DNA of 64,000 nt from Aliivibrio fischeri. Lineage in GTDB: Bacteria > Pseudomonadota > Gammaproteobacteria > Enterobacterales > Vibrionaceae. Shown here one piece after another: positions 18,582 through 27,405 of the stretch (position 1 is its first letter; every line of letters starts with the position of its first letter). The translations under genes and the position numbers were made by a program. The notes below the pieces were generated by a model. It was not told the origin of the DNA, ran no database searches, and saw only the letters and a list, made by a program, of their open reading frames with translations. Location of the stretch: NCBI RefSeq assembly GCF_009727955.1, contig NZ_WOBR01000004.1:327916-391915 (forward strand), read 5' to 3'.

Positions 18582-18602
18582 GTGTAGTTTAGTTTTGTAA
18601 GT

Positions 18603-18638
18603 AAAAAAACAGCCAATATCCATTATTGGCTGTTTTCT
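18603..18638. terminator. Terminator after ansB (bidirectional)
   Basis: The hairpin ACAGCCAATA-tccat-TATTGGCTGT is flanked by an A-run and followed by TTTTC. It lies between the convergent ansB and DUF3334 genes. Confidence 0.85.
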
Positions 18639-18683
18639 ATTTTGGAATGATGAAATGTTGATTGGTATTAAATACCTAATTTA

Positions 18684-19373
18684 TCAAATGCCTAGCTCAT
18701 CAAACAAAGAGTCATCAAAATCTTGATTAGATTCCTGTTTCTTCTCTTCTTTTTTACTTGAACGATGTTGATCTAATAGGTCATCAGCATCGAATTCATC
18801 TTCTTGCTCAAACTCTTCTAATTGAATAAATTCAGTCTTATCCATCGCTAATTCAAGATAAAAAATGTGATTGTTTTCAGTAGTGAAGGTCACTCGACGA
18901 GCTTGAGGACGATCTAGATTGGTGTCAACAGACAAGATTACTTGCTTGTTTAAAGACAACATTTTAGGTTGGTTTTGTGAAATCGTCGTTTGTAGTGTTT
19001 TACGGATCTGGCCTGTGAAATCACCTACGATTTGGTTCATTAGCTCACCTAGTACGTCACCCACCTCATCAGAAGTATGTAAAATCGCTAATTCTTCGGC
19101 TGGCATACCCATATTACGCATGTATTTTGTATATAGTTCTAGTGCAGCGTCTTTAGTGAAATTGGTTACCACAAGACCAGAAAAACCACCATCAAATAAA
19201 ACAAAACAGCCAAAGTCTGGTTTTAAACTTGTTTTAGTTATCTTTTGTACCATAGCAGAATAGGTCACAGAGCTTTGAGTTGCTTTACTTAACACTCCTG
19301 ACATTGAGCGACATAAGGTTAATAGGATATCGTCCGTCGTAATTATTTTTGATTTTCTTATTGCTGGTTTCAT
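18684..19373 (-). CDS. DUF3334 protein with CheC/CheX-type phosphatase signature
   Basis: The 229-residue protein belongs to the family annotated DUF3334 in vibrios. The middle carries DVLGELMN followed by a Pro: D106-x3-E110-x2-N113-x22-P136, the exact spacing of the CheC/CheX/FliY phosphatase signature. Its N-terminal region and the LDxNLDRPQARRVTF strands fit a CheX-like fold. The C-terminus is a highly charged, probably disordered Asp/Glu/Lys tail (about residues 185-229). I chose ATG 19373, preceded by AGAGAA, over the ATG 24 bases upstream. It may dephosphorylate a CheY-like receiver; the target is unknown. Confidence 0.72.
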   Translation of the reverse strand: MKPAIRKSKIITTDDILLTLCRSMSGVLSKATQSSVTYSAMVQKITKTSLKPDFGCFVLFDGGFSGLVVTNFTKDAALELYTKYMRNMGMPAEELAILHTSDEVGDVLGELMNQIVGDFTGQIRKTLQTTISQNQPKMLSLNKQVILSVDTNLDRPQARRVTFTTENNHIFYLELAMDKTEFIQLEEFEQEDEFDADDLLDQHRSSKKEEKKQESNQDFDDSLFDELGI

Positions 19374-19554
19374 AGCGTTCTCTATTAAAAATGTCATTGA
19401 TAATAATTATCAAAGCAAAATATGTGCCTTTAAAGCGGCAAATATTTATCGGATATAGCATATACCGGATGTTTTATCCAATCGAGATGTTGTAAAGTGT
19501 GTATAGAACAACATTATAGAGCTGAGGGATCAGCGAGTTAAGGAGCATGGAGCA

Positions 19555-22500
19555 ATGTTACCAGTGTTACAATTTCAATCTACGATTGATCCAAAAGTTG
19601 TAGATTATTTAGAGCAATTAAGCCGTACTGATTTTAGTGGTGATATAGAAACGACATATTCGAGTCGTTTAGCTGTTGCAACAGATAACAGTGTTTACCA
19701 ACAATTGCCGCAAGCCGTTTTACTTCCAAAGACAACAAAAGATGTCGAGTGTCTAACGACTTTGGCAAGTAAAGAAGAATATCGAACTATTCAGTTTTCT
19801 CCACGTGGTGGAGGTACGGGGACAAATGGACAATCTTTAACGCAAGGAATTGTTGTTGATCTTTCTCGTCATATGAATCAGGTATTAGAGATTAATATTG
19901 AGGAAGGGTGGGCGAGAGTTCAAACAGGTTTAATTAAAGATCAATTAAATGATGCACTTCGACCTCATGGCTTTTTCTTCTCTCCTGATTTATCAACCAG
20001 TAACCGAGCAACTATTGGTGGAATGATCAATACCGATGCTTCTGGTCAAGGTTCGCTTAAATACGGAAAAACATCAGATCATATTTTGGCGGTAACTGCT
20101 ATTTTGGCAAATGGAGAATGCTTAAATACAGAGTTATCTTATGATCAGCAGCCAGAGAAAATACGTGGTGTATTAGATGTTACGGCTAAAGTGTGTCGAG
20201 ATAATCGCCAGAAAATAGAAGATAAATTTCCGCCATTAAATCGATTCTTGACTGGGTATGATTTAAAAAATGCCTTAGATACCACTAATGATGAATTCGA
20301 TATTACTCGTGTTTTATGTGGAGCAGAGGGCTCGCTTGCTTTTTTAACAGAAGCGAAGGTGAATATTACCCCTATACCTAAAGCTCGAACGTTAATTAAT
20401 GTTAAATATGACAGCTTTGATGCGGCATTAAGAAATGCACCATTTATGGTAGATGCGAATGCGCTTTCTGTAGAAACCATTGATTCTCGCGTATTGAATT
20501 TTGCAAAGCAGGATATTGTTTGGCATACGGTGAGCGATCTGATCACCGATGTTCCAGATAAAGAAATGCTTGGTCTAAATATGGTGGAATTTGCCGGAGC
20601 CAATCTTGATGAGGTACAGCAGCAAGTTAATACTTTAATTGAAAAGTTAGAAGCATTGCAGCATTCGGGAACGGCAGGAATCATTGGTTATCAAGTAACA
20701 AGTGATGTAGCAAGTATCGGAAAAATATATACGATGCGCAAAAAAGCGGTAGGACTGCTTGGGGCGACAAAGGGAGCGGCAAAACCAGTCGCTTTCGCAG
20801 AAGATACTTGTGTGCCACCTGAAAATTTAGCCGACTTTATCCAAGAATTTAGAGAACTGCTCGACTCACACAAATTAAATTATGGCATGTTTGGTCATGT
20901 AGATGCAGGGGTTCTGCATGTGCGTCCAGCGTTGGATATGTGTGACCCTGAACAAGAAGCATTGATGCATACTATTTCAGATCAAGTTGTGGCTTTAGTC
21001 TCTAAATATGGCGGTTTAATGTGGGGAGAGCACGGTAAGGGTTTCCGATCTGAATATGGTCCAGAGTTCTTTGGTGAAGAACTATTCACGGAATTGCGTC
21101 GAGTAAAAACGGCGTTTGACCCATACAATAAGATGAATCCAGGAAAAATCTGTACACCATTAGACAGTAATGATGAATTGGTTAAAGTAAGTGGCATTAA
21201 GCGTGGATTTTATGATCGCCAAATACCTGTAGAAGTACGAGACAGTTTTAATCAAGCAATGGAATGTAATGGTAATGGTCTCTGTTTTAACTATGAAACC
21301 AGTTCGCCAATGTGTCCATCAATGAAAGTGACTGCTGATCGACGTCACTCACCAAAAGGCCGAGCAGGTTTAGTTCGAGAATGGTTGCGTCAACTTTCAG
21401 AGCAGGGTATAGATCCCATTGAATTAGAAAAACAGTTATTAACCAAGCGCCCATCAATTAAACAGATAATAGATCGCCTGAAAAACACATTTAATAAAGA
21501 AAGAGAATACGATTATTCTCACGAAGTTCATGAAGCCATGATGGGGTGTTTAGCTTGTAAAGCGTGTGCGAGCCAATGTCCAATAAAAGTGGATGTGCCA
21601 AGTTTTAAGTCACGATTCTTAAATATCTATTACAGTCGTTATCAACGTCCAATGAAAGATTATATGGTTGCAAATATCGAGACTATGCTGCCGTTAATGG
21701 CTAAAGCACCAAAATTGATTAATGGTGTTTTAAAGCAATCTATAACAAAAAGCATTACGAAGAAAACACTCGGTTATGTCGATATGCCTCTTCTGTCTAT
21801 ACCGACATTGAAAGAGCGTTGTAGAACAAATGATATTGTAGAGTTTAACCTGAAACAGCTATCAGAACTTTCAGAGAAAGAGCGTCAGAAGCATGTACTC
21901 ATCGTTCAAGACCCATTTACGAGCTATTACGATGCTGAAGTGGTCAGTGATTTTATTGAATTAATACAACGACTAGGATTAAAACCGGTACTTTTGCCAT
22001 TTAAACCGAATGGTAAAGCACAGCATATAAAAGGCTTTTTAAAACAGTTTTCTTCTACCGCAAAAACAAGCAGTGAGTTTTTAAATCAAGTTGCTAAGCT
22101 TAATATTCCAATGGTTGGCGTGGATCCTGCTTTAGTTCTTTGTTACCGAGATGAGTATAATGAGATTTTAGCTGATAAGCGTGGTGATTTTGCCGTGTTA
22201 ACCGTTCATGAATGGCTATATCCTCGGTTATCCTCATTTGATAAAGCGACAGTATTTGATACCAGAGCTTGGCAATTATTTGCCCATTGTACGGAAAAAA
22301 CGAAATTGCCGAACGCGGAGAAGGAGTGGGGGGCAATTTTTAGTCATTTTGGTTTACAATTAAATACGGTTCCAGTTGGCTGTTGTGGCATGGCAGGAAC
22401 GTATGGGCATGAGGCAGAAAAATTAGCCTCATCCAAAGCGATTTATGAATTAAGTTGGAAAGGAAATCTAGCTAGTTTGGATAAGGAACGTTGCTTGATT

Positions 22501-22587
22501 ACAGGTTATTCATGCCGTAGTCAGGTTAAGCGATTTGAAGGACAGCAGTTAAAGCATCCATTACAAGCGCTACTGACTAACATATAA
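19555..22587 (+). CDS. ydiJ: FAD-linked oxidase/Fe-S protein YdiJ (D-2-hydroxyglutarate dehydrogenase family)
   Basis: The 1010-residue flavo-iron-sulfur protein matches E. coli YdiJ (about 1018), known to oxidise D-2-hydroxyglutarate. Residues about 45-270 form a PCMH-type FAD domain (SPRGGGTGTNGQSLTQGIVVD, then SNRATIGGMINTDASGQGS). FAD-oxidase C-terminal sequences follow (GMFGHVDAGVLHVRP and MWGEHGKGFRSEY). A ferredoxin-like region has cysteine clusters CNGNGLC...CPS and CLACKACASQCPIKVDVP for iron-sulfur centres. A C-terminal CCG-type domain has PVGCCGMAGTYGHE. AAGGAG lies upstream of ATG 19555. It probably works at the inner face of the membrane, passing electrons to the quinone pool. 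It is a single gene. Confidence 0.92.
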   Translation: MLPVLQFQSTIDPKVVDYLEQLSRTDFSGDIETTYSSRLAVATDNSVYQQLPQAVLLPKTTKDVECLTTLASKEEYRTIQFSPRGGGTGTNGQSLTQGIVVDLSRHMNQVLEINIEEGWARVQTGLIKDQLNDALRPHGFFFSPDLSTSNRATIGGMINTDASGQGSLKYGKTSDHILAVTAILANGECLNTELSYDQQPEKIRGVLDVTAKVCRDNRQKIEDKFPPLNRFLTGYDLKNALDTTNDEFDITRVLCGAEGSLAFLTEAKVNITPIPKARTLINVKYDSFDAALRNAPFMVDANALSVETIDSRVLNFAKQDIVWHTVSDLITDVPDKEMLGLNMVEFAGANLDEVQQQVNTLIEKLEALQHSGTAGIIGYQVTSDVASIGKIYTMRKKAVGLLGATKGAAKPVAFAEDTCVPPENLADFIQEFRELLDSHKLNYGMFGHVDAGVLHVRPALDMCDPEQEALMHTISDQVVALVSKYGGLMWGEHGKGFRSEYGPEFFGEELFTELRRVKTAFDPYNKMNPGKICTPLDSNDELVKVSGIKRGFYDRQIPVEVRDSFNQAMECNGNGLCFNYETSSPMCPSMKVTADRRHSPKGRAGLVREWLRQLSEQGIDPIELEKQLLTKRPSIKQIIDRLKNTFNKEREYDYSHEVHEAMMGCLACKACASQCPIKVDVPSFKSRFLNIYYSRYQRPMKDYMVANIETMLPLMAKAPKLINGVLKQSITKSITKKTLGYVDMPLLSIPTLKERCRTNDIVEFNLKQLSELSEKERQKHVLIVQDPFTSYYDAEVVSDFIELIQRLGLKPVLLPFKPNGKAQHIKGFLKQFSSTAKTSSEFLNQVAKLNIPMVGVDPALVLCYRDEYNEILADKRGDFAVLTVHEWLYPRLSSFDKATVFDTRAWQLFAHCTEKTKLPNAEKEWGAIFSHFGLQLNTVPVGCCGMAGTYGHEAEKLASSKAIYELSWKGNLASLDKERCLITGYSCRSQVKRFEGQQLKHPLQALLTNI

Positions 22588-22599
22588 TGATCTAACTTT

Positions 22600-22624
22600 G
22601 CGCTACTTTGTGGTAAAGTAGCGC
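22600..22624. repeat. Perfect inverted repeat downstream of ydiJ
   Basis: GCGCTACTTT-gtggt-AAAGTAGCGC is a strong 10-bp stem but is not followed by a T-run. It may be a Rho-independent-like or RNA-stability hairpin at the ydiJ 3' end. Confidence 0.6.
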
Positions 22625-22743
22625 GAAATTCCTGTAACGAGTTAAATGCAAACGGACTGTATTGTGTTTGTTAAAACTATTGTAAGTTGATTTTTACAGG
22701 TTGGTATATTGTGTTTGTTGTTTTCATTAGAGTTGTAATATAA

Positions 22744-24336
22744 ATGAGCAGTGCCGAATTAATTAGACGTATTCCGCAAATGAATGTTTTAGTGTTTACT
22801 GAAAAACGTGAACGCAGTACTCAAATTCGTCAATTTTTTCAAAAAGCGGGTTTTAAAAGCGCGGATAATTTTAATCTTGGCATGAAAGCATCAGATCTAC
22901 CTGTCTATGATTATTATTTTATTGAATATCATTACTCTTCGCATGAAGTAATTGCTGAAATTGTAGATAACGCACGAGCGAAGGCCAAGTTTGGTAAGCG
23001 ACCTATTTTTATTGTTGATATTGAAAATGAAGATTCTCAAGTTGATGATTTAAATGCTAGAGAGTTATTTCCTGATTTTATTGTTAATAGTCCTATCAAT
23101 TATGGATATATTGATGAATTAATTAAAAAATCATTTAATTTAACATTATTGATCGAAAAACTCATTGCGGAAGTAAAAGGGTCACAAGCTGCTTTTATCA
23201 AGCGAGCACAAACGTTTACTGGCACATATAAAAATAGAATGTTGTTAAACATGACGTTGGAAGAGTTGTATAAAGCAAAAGACTTTATGACGTTCAAAAA
23301 GGTTTATCAACGACATGATAAAAGCGAAATCATGCCACAAAACTTAATGGCGTATTGTCAAATGGTTGAAAAGCCAAAAGCAATACCTGTTCTTGAGTTG
23401 TTATTGCGTTCTAAGAAGTATTTATTTAAAGCTAATTTAATGTTGGCTGAAATATATGAAGAAGCAAAACAAAAAAGTAAGCAGCAAGCGTCGTTATCAA
23501 AAGCGTTTGAGAATAATCCAAAAAGTGATAGTGCTTTTTATTCGTATTTAACATTTATTATTGAGAATAATGAGCACTCTCTTATTCATAATATGATAAT
23601 GAAACGTTTTTATCATATTGGTATTACACCAGTAACATTAAATAAAATGATTTTGGATATTGCTGATACAGTATATAAATCGAATCATCAGTTTAATAAA
23701 GAAAAGTATCGACGCTTTTTTGGTCAATTAGTTATAACGTTGAAAAAACGTGTATCAATGGATAAGCGTGATGAATTGCAAGGTTATATTAATATCTTTA
23801 TAGCGCGACAATTGTTTAAACAAGGTAAGCGTTATAAAGCAAAAGCAATTGCAGCGACTTGTTATCATCGATTCTTATCTGAGCGTAAAGTGGCTTCAGA
23901 TGAATTTCGTGTTGCTACATTTGGCGTTTTAGCTATGGCTGGTGAAGTGAAGTTGTGTGTTGCTTTGTATAAAGTGTTTGATCAAGCGAACCTCAAAAAG
24001 AATTCGCCACAATTACTGCAACAGTCGATGGTGCATTTTCAAAAACTAAATAAAGTGTACCAATGGCTTAGAGCTCAAAAATCTGCAGATGAAAACAGAC
24101 TTCAGTTGATCAAGATAGGACAGACGTATCCGTATTCATCAGATTTAAACTATATGCTTCTTACTTTAACGCTGAAAGGTAAGAACTTAATGAGAAATCC
24201 TGAAAATATCAAACAGTGTCTAGCTATTATTCATAGAATGGAGCGCACAAATAACACTGCAGGGTATGAGAATGTAATGTCTTCTGTTGAACAAAACAAG
24301 AAAATATTGATCGATGTTTTGTTAGGTAGTGCATAA
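22744..24336 (+). CDS. Pseudo-receiver/TPR-like protein
   Basis: The 530-residue protein begins with a CheY-like receiver fold (about residues 12-130: MNVLVFTEKRERSTQIRQFF, then VYDYYFIEYH, PIFIVDI and DFIVNSP). The positions normally holding the phospho-accepting Asp, the Thr/Ser and the Lys appear to be Glu, Asp and Ser. It therefore probably cannot be phosphorylated normally. The rest is helical with TPR-like repeats (for example LFKANLMLAEIYEEAKQKSK and LFKQGKRYKAKAIAATCY). No output domain such as DNA binding or GGDEF is visible. It is probably a protein-interaction regulator. It is a single gene in an AT-rich context. Confidence 0.7.
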   Translation: MSSAELIRRIPQMNVLVFTEKRERSTQIRQFFQKAGFKSADNFNLGMKASDLPVYDYYFIEYHYSSHEVIAEIVDNARAKAKFGKRPIFIVDIENEDSQVDDLNARELFPDFIVNSPINYGYIDELIKKSFNLTLLIEKLIAEVKGSQAAFIKRAQTFTGTYKNRMLLNMTLEELYKAKDFMTFKKVYQRHDKSEIMPQNLMAYCQMVEKPKAIPVLELLLRSKKYLFKANLMLAEIYEEAKQKSKQQASLSKAFENNPKSDSAFYSYLTFIIENNEHSLIHNMIMKRFYHIGITPVTLNKMILDIADTVYKSNHQFNKEKYRRFFGQLVITLKKRVSMDKRDELQGYINIFIARQLFKQGKRYKAKAIAATCYHRFLSERKVASDEFRVATFGVLAMAGEVKLCVALYKVFDQANLKKNSPQLLQQSMVHFQKLNKVYQWLRAQKSADENRLQLIKIGQTYPYSSDLNYMLLTLTLKGKNLMRNPENIKQCLAIIHRMERTNNTAGYENVMSSVEQNKKILIDVLLGSA

Positions 24337-24464
24337 TTTTCTACTTCTTTTTTGCTCAATAGGTTTTATCCATCACAGAGATAGGAAAGAGCGATTTAGC
24401 AATTTTCCAAAAATAGTCCACACTTAAGTTATCGAAGTAAGCGATAGCACGTTAGGGGGCTATA

Positions 24465-24881
24465 ATGGAAAATAAAAAAGTAAAACAATACATGAGTGTA
24501 CGACCTCTATATTTGACAGCGGATATGTCATTAGCAGCGGCGTTAGATCAATTTATTACTTCACAACATATTGGTGGTCCAGTTGTTAACGAGCAACGTG
24601 AAGTTATTGGGTTTATTTCTGAACAAGATTTAATTAAGTCATTGTTAGGTGTGAGTTATCACTGCCAAGATACACATGTTGTTGCAGATGTAATGAAGAC
24701 TGAAGTGTTAACCGTTACACCTGATGATGCGATTGTTGATTTGGCACAGACAATGACAGAAAACAAACCAAAGATTTATCCTGTGGTTGAAGGTGGCAAG
24801 TTAGTTGGGATTATTACTCGTCGTAACGTTCTTCAGGCTATAAGTGAATCAATAGGTCACTGTTTTAAACACCCAGTTTAA
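24465..24881 (+). CDS. CBS-domain protein
   Basis: The 138-residue protein consists of two CBS motifs, which pair as a Bateman module that binds adenosyl ligands (AMP, ATP, SAM) or similar. The first is near MSVRPLYLTADMSLAAALDQ...GGPVVNEQREVIGFISEQDL. The second is near VMKTEVLTVTPDDAIVDLAQ...KIYPVVEGGKLVGIITRRNVL. No catalytic domain is attached. The ribosome site AGGGGG is strong. It is a single gene with a clear terminator. The ligand and partner are unknown. Confidence 0.88.
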   Translation: MENKKVKQYMSVRPLYLTADMSLAAALDQFITSQHIGGPVVNEQREVIGFISEQDLIKSLLGVSYHCQDTHVVADVMKTEVLTVTPDDAIVDLAQTMTENKPKIYPVVEGGKLVGIITRRNVLQAISESIGHCFKHPV

Positions 24882-24901
24882 TTTTCATCATATCTTCTTA
24901 T

Positions 24902-24927
24902 AAAAAGACACTTCGGTGTCTTTTTTT
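24902..24927 (+). terminator. Terminator after the CBS gene
   Basis: AAAAAGACAC-TTCG-GTGTCTTTTTTT is a classic UUCG-loop hairpin with a seven-T tail. Confidence 0.92.
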
Positions 24928-24947
24928 GTTTCAAATAAAAAATATTC

Positions 24948-24979
24948 TTGACCTTGGAGTTAACTCTAAGGTTTATAGT
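24948..24979 (+). promoter_or_regulatory. MerR/ZntR-type promoter and operator for zntA
   Basis: The -35 element TTGACC and -10 element TATAGT are separated by 20 bases. This overlong spacer is filled by the near-perfect palindrome ACCTTGGAGTTAACTCTAAGGT (24951-24972). The layout is diagnostic of MerR-family metal activators that untwist the promoter. ZntR control is inferred; no zntR gene is in the window. Confidence 0.88.
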
Positions 24980-25027
24980 TAATGGTGAGAGTGAATTCAA
25001 ACCTAACATTTAACAAAGGAATATCTC

Positions 25028-27343
25028 ATGTGTACTACTCATAAATCGACACACAGTCATGATCATAAGCACAACCCATCAAGCTCATGTTGTGCAACGC
25101 CAAAAATATCAACTATCAAAGCGGAAAGTGCTACTACGGATTGTTGTAATAGTGTTGATAAACCAACGAGTTCTGATTCATGTTGTGGTTCAGACCCTGG
25201 AGAATCAGACCCCTTAGTTGTCATTCCTCAAGTATCCGAGAAAGGTACGTTATCTCGTAGTTGGCTTATTTCTGATATGGATTGCCCAAGTTGTGCGGCA
25301 AAACTAAAAAAAGCAATTCTTGCCATTCCAGATGTTGTTGATGCGAACGTTGTTTTTGCAACAGAAAAACTTACTGTACGAACAAATGATGAATTAGTAT
25401 TTGATGTTGTTGAAAGCGTTGCTAGAACAACGGGTTTTCCGCTAACCGATATTAATGCTAAAAATCCATCAGAAAATGCAGCTCAACCATTTTGGAAAAA
25501 GAACGCATTATTATTGCTATTGGTTGCTTTTTTAGTGATTGCTACAGGCATTAATATAGTAAACAAAGAGCTTGGTACTATTGCATTTACTGTTGCAGGT
25601 CTGTTTGGTTTGATTCCGATTGGCCGTAAAGCCATTCGTTTGGCAAAAAATGGTTCACCATTTTCCATTGAAACCTTAATGACGGTTGCTGCTATTGGTG
25701 CCGTGTATCTAGGTGAAACCGTTGAAGCGGCAATGGTCATCTTATTGTTTATGTTAGGTGAGCAATTAGAAGGTTACGCATCAGCGAAAGCGAGAAGCGG
25801 CGTTAAAGCATTAATGGATTTAGTGCCAGATACCGCTCTACGAATTAATAGTGATGGAACTAAAGAAGAAGTTGCAGCCTCTGAATTGAATGTAGGTGAT
25901 CGTGTGCAGGTGAGCCCTGGTGACCGATTAGCTGCGGATGCAATTTTACTTTCTGAGTTTGCATCGTTTGATGAAAGTGCTTTAACTGGTGAATCTGTAC
26001 CTGTTGATAAAAAGGCAAACGATCCATTGATGGCTGGTTCTATTGTTAATGATCGTGTTATTGAAATTCAGATCACTTCCGCTCAAGGTGAAAATGCCAT
26101 TGATCGTATTCTTCACCTAATAGAAGAAGCAGAATCACGTAAAGCACCATTAGAGCGTTTCCTTGATAAATTTAGCCGTTGGTATACTCCGGCAATGATG
26201 GTGCTGTCGTTATTGGTTATCATTATTCCACCACTAATGTTTGGTCAGTCATGGGATACATGGATTTATCGTGGTTTAGCTATGTTATTGATTGCTTGTC
26301 CATGTGCATTAGTAATTTCTACACCAGCAGCGATTACTTCTGGTTTAGCAACGGCTGCAAAGCGTGGCGCATTAATTAAAGGTGGCGCTGCTTTAGAAGA
26401 GTTAGGTCATATCCAAAATATCGCTTTTGATAAAACAGGCACATTGACGCAAGGAAAACCTGTTTTAACCGATATTCGAGTATTAACTGAAACCGAAACG
26501 GAAGAGAGTATTTTACTTCAATCAGCAGCGGTAGAGATGGGCTCATCGCATCCATTAGCAAGAGCTGTTGTAGTTAAAGCACAAGAGCAGGGACTAACAG
26601 TTATTGAGGCAGATAATCGTGAGACGGTTGTTGGTAAAGGTATTAAAGGAACGGTTAACGATCAACATATTGAATTATATGCACCTCAACAATTTGATGG
26701 CGAAGTTATTCCTGAAATTGAAAGCCAAATCGCTTTCTTAGAGCAGCAAGGTAAAACGGTTGTTCTGGTGCTGATTAATGAGCAGATCTCTGGGTTATTA
26801 GCATGGCGTGATGAACTTCGTCCTGATGCTAAAATTGCTGTAGAAAAGTTGGTTAAATTAGGAATTAAACCAATCATGCTTACTGGTGATAATGAGCGAG
26901 CAGCAAAAGCCATAGCAGCAGAGTTAAATATTGACTACAAAGCGGGTTTATTACCTTCTGATAAAGTGAAATATGTTGAGCAATTAACCGCTAATGCGAA
27001 AACGGCAATGGTAGGTGATGGCATTAACGATGCACCTGCGATGAAAACGGCATCTATTGGTATTGCGATGGGAGGCGGAACCGATGTGGCACTGGAAACT
27101 GCAGACGCTGCATTGACTCACAACCGCTTAGAAGAGCTTGCACCAATGGTGGCACTATCAAAAGCAACACTAAGTAATATTCACCAGAACATTACATTAG
27201 CGCTTGGTTTAAAAGCCGTCTTCTTAGTGACTAGCTTGCTTGGTATCACAGGGTTATGGGTTGCTGTGTTAGCTGACAGTGGTGCAACGGCTCTCGTAAC
27301 CTTAAATGCACTTCGCTTATTACGTTTTAAAGAAAAAGAGTAA
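25028..27343 (+). CDS. zntA: Zn/Cd/Pb-exporting P1B-type ATPase ZntA
   Basis: This 771-residue inner-membrane pump exports Zn2+, Cd2+ and Pb2+. The N-terminus is a His/Cys-rich segment (HSHDHKH, several CC pairs, residues 4-60). A heavy-metal-associated domain follows with DMDCPSCAAKL, the family metal site. The membrane CPC motif (LLIACPCALVIS), phosphorylation site DKTGTLTQGKP, TGES, HP (SSHPLARA) and hinge GDGINDAPAM are all present. The C-terminal Asp in the last helices (AVLADSGAT) is typical of the Zn-type. The double-CC extension is longer than in E. coli ZntA. A MerR-type promoter lies directly upstream, so metal induction is likely. Confidence 0.95.
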   Translation: MCTTHKSTHSHDHKHNPSSSCCATPKISTIKAESATTDCCNSVDKPTSSDSCCGSDPGESDPLVVIPQVSEKGTLSRSWLISDMDCPSCAAKLKKAILAIPDVVDANVVFATEKLTVRTNDELVFDVVESVARTTGFPLTDINAKNPSENAAQPFWKKNALLLLLVAFLVIATGINIVNKELGTIAFTVAGLFGLIPIGRKAIRLAKNGSPFSIETLMTVAAIGAVYLGETVEAAMVILLFMLGEQLEGYASAKARSGVKALMDLVPDTALRINSDGTKEEVAASELNVGDRVQVSPGDRLAADAILLSEFASFDESALTGESVPVDKKANDPLMAGSIVNDRVIEIQITSAQGENAIDRILHLIEEAESRKAPLERFLDKFSRWYTPAMMVLSLLVIIIPPLMFGQSWDTWIYRGLAMLLIACPCALVISTPAAITSGLATAAKRGALIKGGAALEELGHIQNIAFDKTGTLTQGKPVLTDIRVLTETETEESILLQSAAVEMGSSHPLARAVVVKAQEQGLTVIEADNRETVVGKGIKGTVNDQHIELYAPQQFDGEVIPEIESQIAFLEQQGKTVVLVLINEQISGLLAWRDELRPDAKIAVEKLVKLGIKPIMLTGDNERAAKAIAAELNIDYKAGLLPSDKVKYVEQLTANAKTAMVGDGINDAPAMKTASIGIAMGGGTDVALETADAALTHNRLEELAPMVALSKATLSNIHQNITLALGLKAVFLVTSLLGITGLWVAVLADSGATALVTLNALRLLRFKEKE

Positions 27344-27376
27344 TAAGATTATTTCGAAATTAATTATAAAACAGGT

Positions 27377-27405
27377 AAAGCCAACAGTTTTCTGTTGGCT
27401 TTTTT
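27377..27405. terminator. Bidirectional terminator between zntA and the HD-GYP gene
   Basis: AAAGCCAACAG-TTTT-CTGTTGGCTTTTTT ends zntA. The T-tract runs into the stop codon (27404-27406) of the convergent HD-GYP gene. Confidence 0.88.
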
